From assembly GCA_039029515.1 (NCBI GenBank), contig JBCCFX010000218.1, forward strand, positions 1 to 6,291: 6,291 bases of DNA. The letters run 5' to 3'. How positions within the stretch are numbered: the stretch's first letter is position 1; each line of letters begins with the position of its first letter. Positions 5,961 through 6,291 of this stretch are shown here, in pieces. The notes under the pieces were generated by a model, which was not told the DNA's origin, searched no databases, and saw nothing but the letters and a program-made list of their open reading frames with translations. Source of the stretch: JBCCFX01 sp039029515. GTDB lineage: Bacteria > Planctomycetota > Phycisphaerae > Phycisphaerales > SM1A02. The position numbers and the translations under genes were made by a program.

Positions 5961-5990
5961 ATGCCTCGGCCTTCTGGCCGGGGCATTTGT
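5961..5990 (+). terminator. Intrinsic terminator of the initiator tRNA
   Basis: ATGCCTCGGCC, loop TTCT, GGCCGGGGCAT: an 11-bp stem with one wobble pair, followed by TTGT. It starts 7 bases after the tRNA. Confidence 0.75.
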
Positions 5991-6014
5991 GATTAACGAG
6001 GCAGTGTTCGGTTC

Positions 6015-6051
6015 TACGACCCGGCTCGCCGGAGGCGAGACGAAGGTCGTA
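6015..6051. repeat. Nested hairpin upstream of the receiver gene
   Basis: The outer arms TACGACC (6015-6021) and GGTCGTA (6045-6051) are perfectly complementary. They enclose a perfect inner hairpin, CTCGCC-GGA-GGCGAG (6025-6039). It lies between the tRNA terminator and the next gene, in its probable leader. There is no T-run, so it is unlikely to be a terminator. Confidence 0.5.
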
Positions 6052-6061
6052 CGGTTCGGGC

Positions 6062-6078
6062 ACCCGCCGCAGGCGGGT
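6062..6078. repeat. Second GC-rich hairpin, related to the preceding one
   Basis: ACCCGCC-GCA-GGCGGGT, a perfect 7-bp stem. Its core CGCCGCAGGCG differs by one base from CGCCGGAGGCG in the hairpin 38 bp upstream, suggesting two members of a small palindromic repeat family. Confidence 0.5.
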
Positions 6079-6155
6079 ATCTGCATCCTGCGTTACCGAC
6101 CACGAATTCCGCAAATAGAAACTCGACCATGAAAGTCGATTGGTATTCTCTCGCG

Positions 6156-6291
6156 ATGGGCACGTCGATTCTCATTCTTGAAGACACGAAGAGCCGGATT
6201 GCTGAATTTCGACGCGTGATGAGTTCGTTTTCCTCAATACGAACACTGATCGTTGTCGAGAGTGTTATCGAGTTCACGGATCAATTCACGA
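6156..6291 (+). CDS. Receiver-like domain protein, N-terminal fragment cut by window end
   Basis: The frame is open to the last base with no stop; 45 codons are seen from ATG 6156. MGTSILILEDTKSRIAEFRRVM has the first strand plus acidic pair (L-E-D) and first helix of a response-regulator receiver fold. It resembles the 'cyclic-phosphate processing receiver' type (ILEDD-x-x-RI-x-x-F) more than a classic phosphorylated regulator. The phospho-acceptor region and any output domain lie beyond the window, so the function cannot be fixed. An in-frame ATG at 6129 would add nine residues (MKVDWYSLA). The later start is preferred because receiver domains begin right before the first strand; neither has a clear ribosome binding site. 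Confidence 0.6.
   Translation, partial: MGTSILILEDTKSRIAEFRRVMSSFSSIRTLIVVESVIEFTDQFT

Overview
The window is mostly bacterial DNA, with a eukaryotic-looking fragment at its left end. The bacterial part carries lexA, dprA, a PilZ-domain gene and an initiator tRNA. Its fairly high G+C, a LexA of the 'TPRQLKILQLI' type, an acidic two-membrane-segment protein and weak or missing Shine-Dalgarno sequences at several starts suggest a planctomycete (possibly Phycisphaerae-like) genome. That assignment is inference from gene style, not from a marker search.

Left end (1 to about 492): the + strand is open from base 1 and encodes a La motif followed by an RRM, the architecture of eukaryotic La/Lhp1 proteins. 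The homology stops near base 447. From about 493 the minus strand encodes the N-terminal half of a class V (isopenicillin N epimerase-like) aminotransferase, which breaks off at the same place. Two unrelated genes are therefore truncated at one breakpoint. The simplest reading is a chimeric join, in assembly or library, of eukaryotic and bacterial DNA.

1042 to 2449: a stretch without a secure gene holds a candidate promoter (1143-1171), a weak SOS-box-like site (1176-1189), a near-perfect 20-bp palindrome (1246-1265) and an uncertain frame from 1294. After these comes lexA (1829-2449), with a clear ribosome binding site and intact autocleavage residues.

2450 to 5207: dprA lies convergent to lexA, with several hairpins between and across their 3' ends. 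Upstream of dprA on the same strand, 37 bp away, is a gene for a membrane-anchored, extremely acidic protein with four copies of a YVDEDGN repeat. The two probably form an operon. Pairing lexA with dprA puts SOS control and single-stranded DNA/transformation handling side by side.

5208 to 6291: on the + strand there is a small PilZ protein with complete c-di-GMP motifs and its own intrinsic terminator. Next is an initiator tRNA-Met with promoter and terminator, having an unusual U1:U72 mismatch and no encoded CCA. Two related GC-rich palindromes follow, then the start of a receiver-like domain gene cut off by the window end.

No CRISPR array, insertion sequence or complete novel multi-gene system was found. 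The items most worth checking are the La/aminotransferase junction, the acidic repeat protein, the upstream palindrome and the initiator tRNA mismatch.
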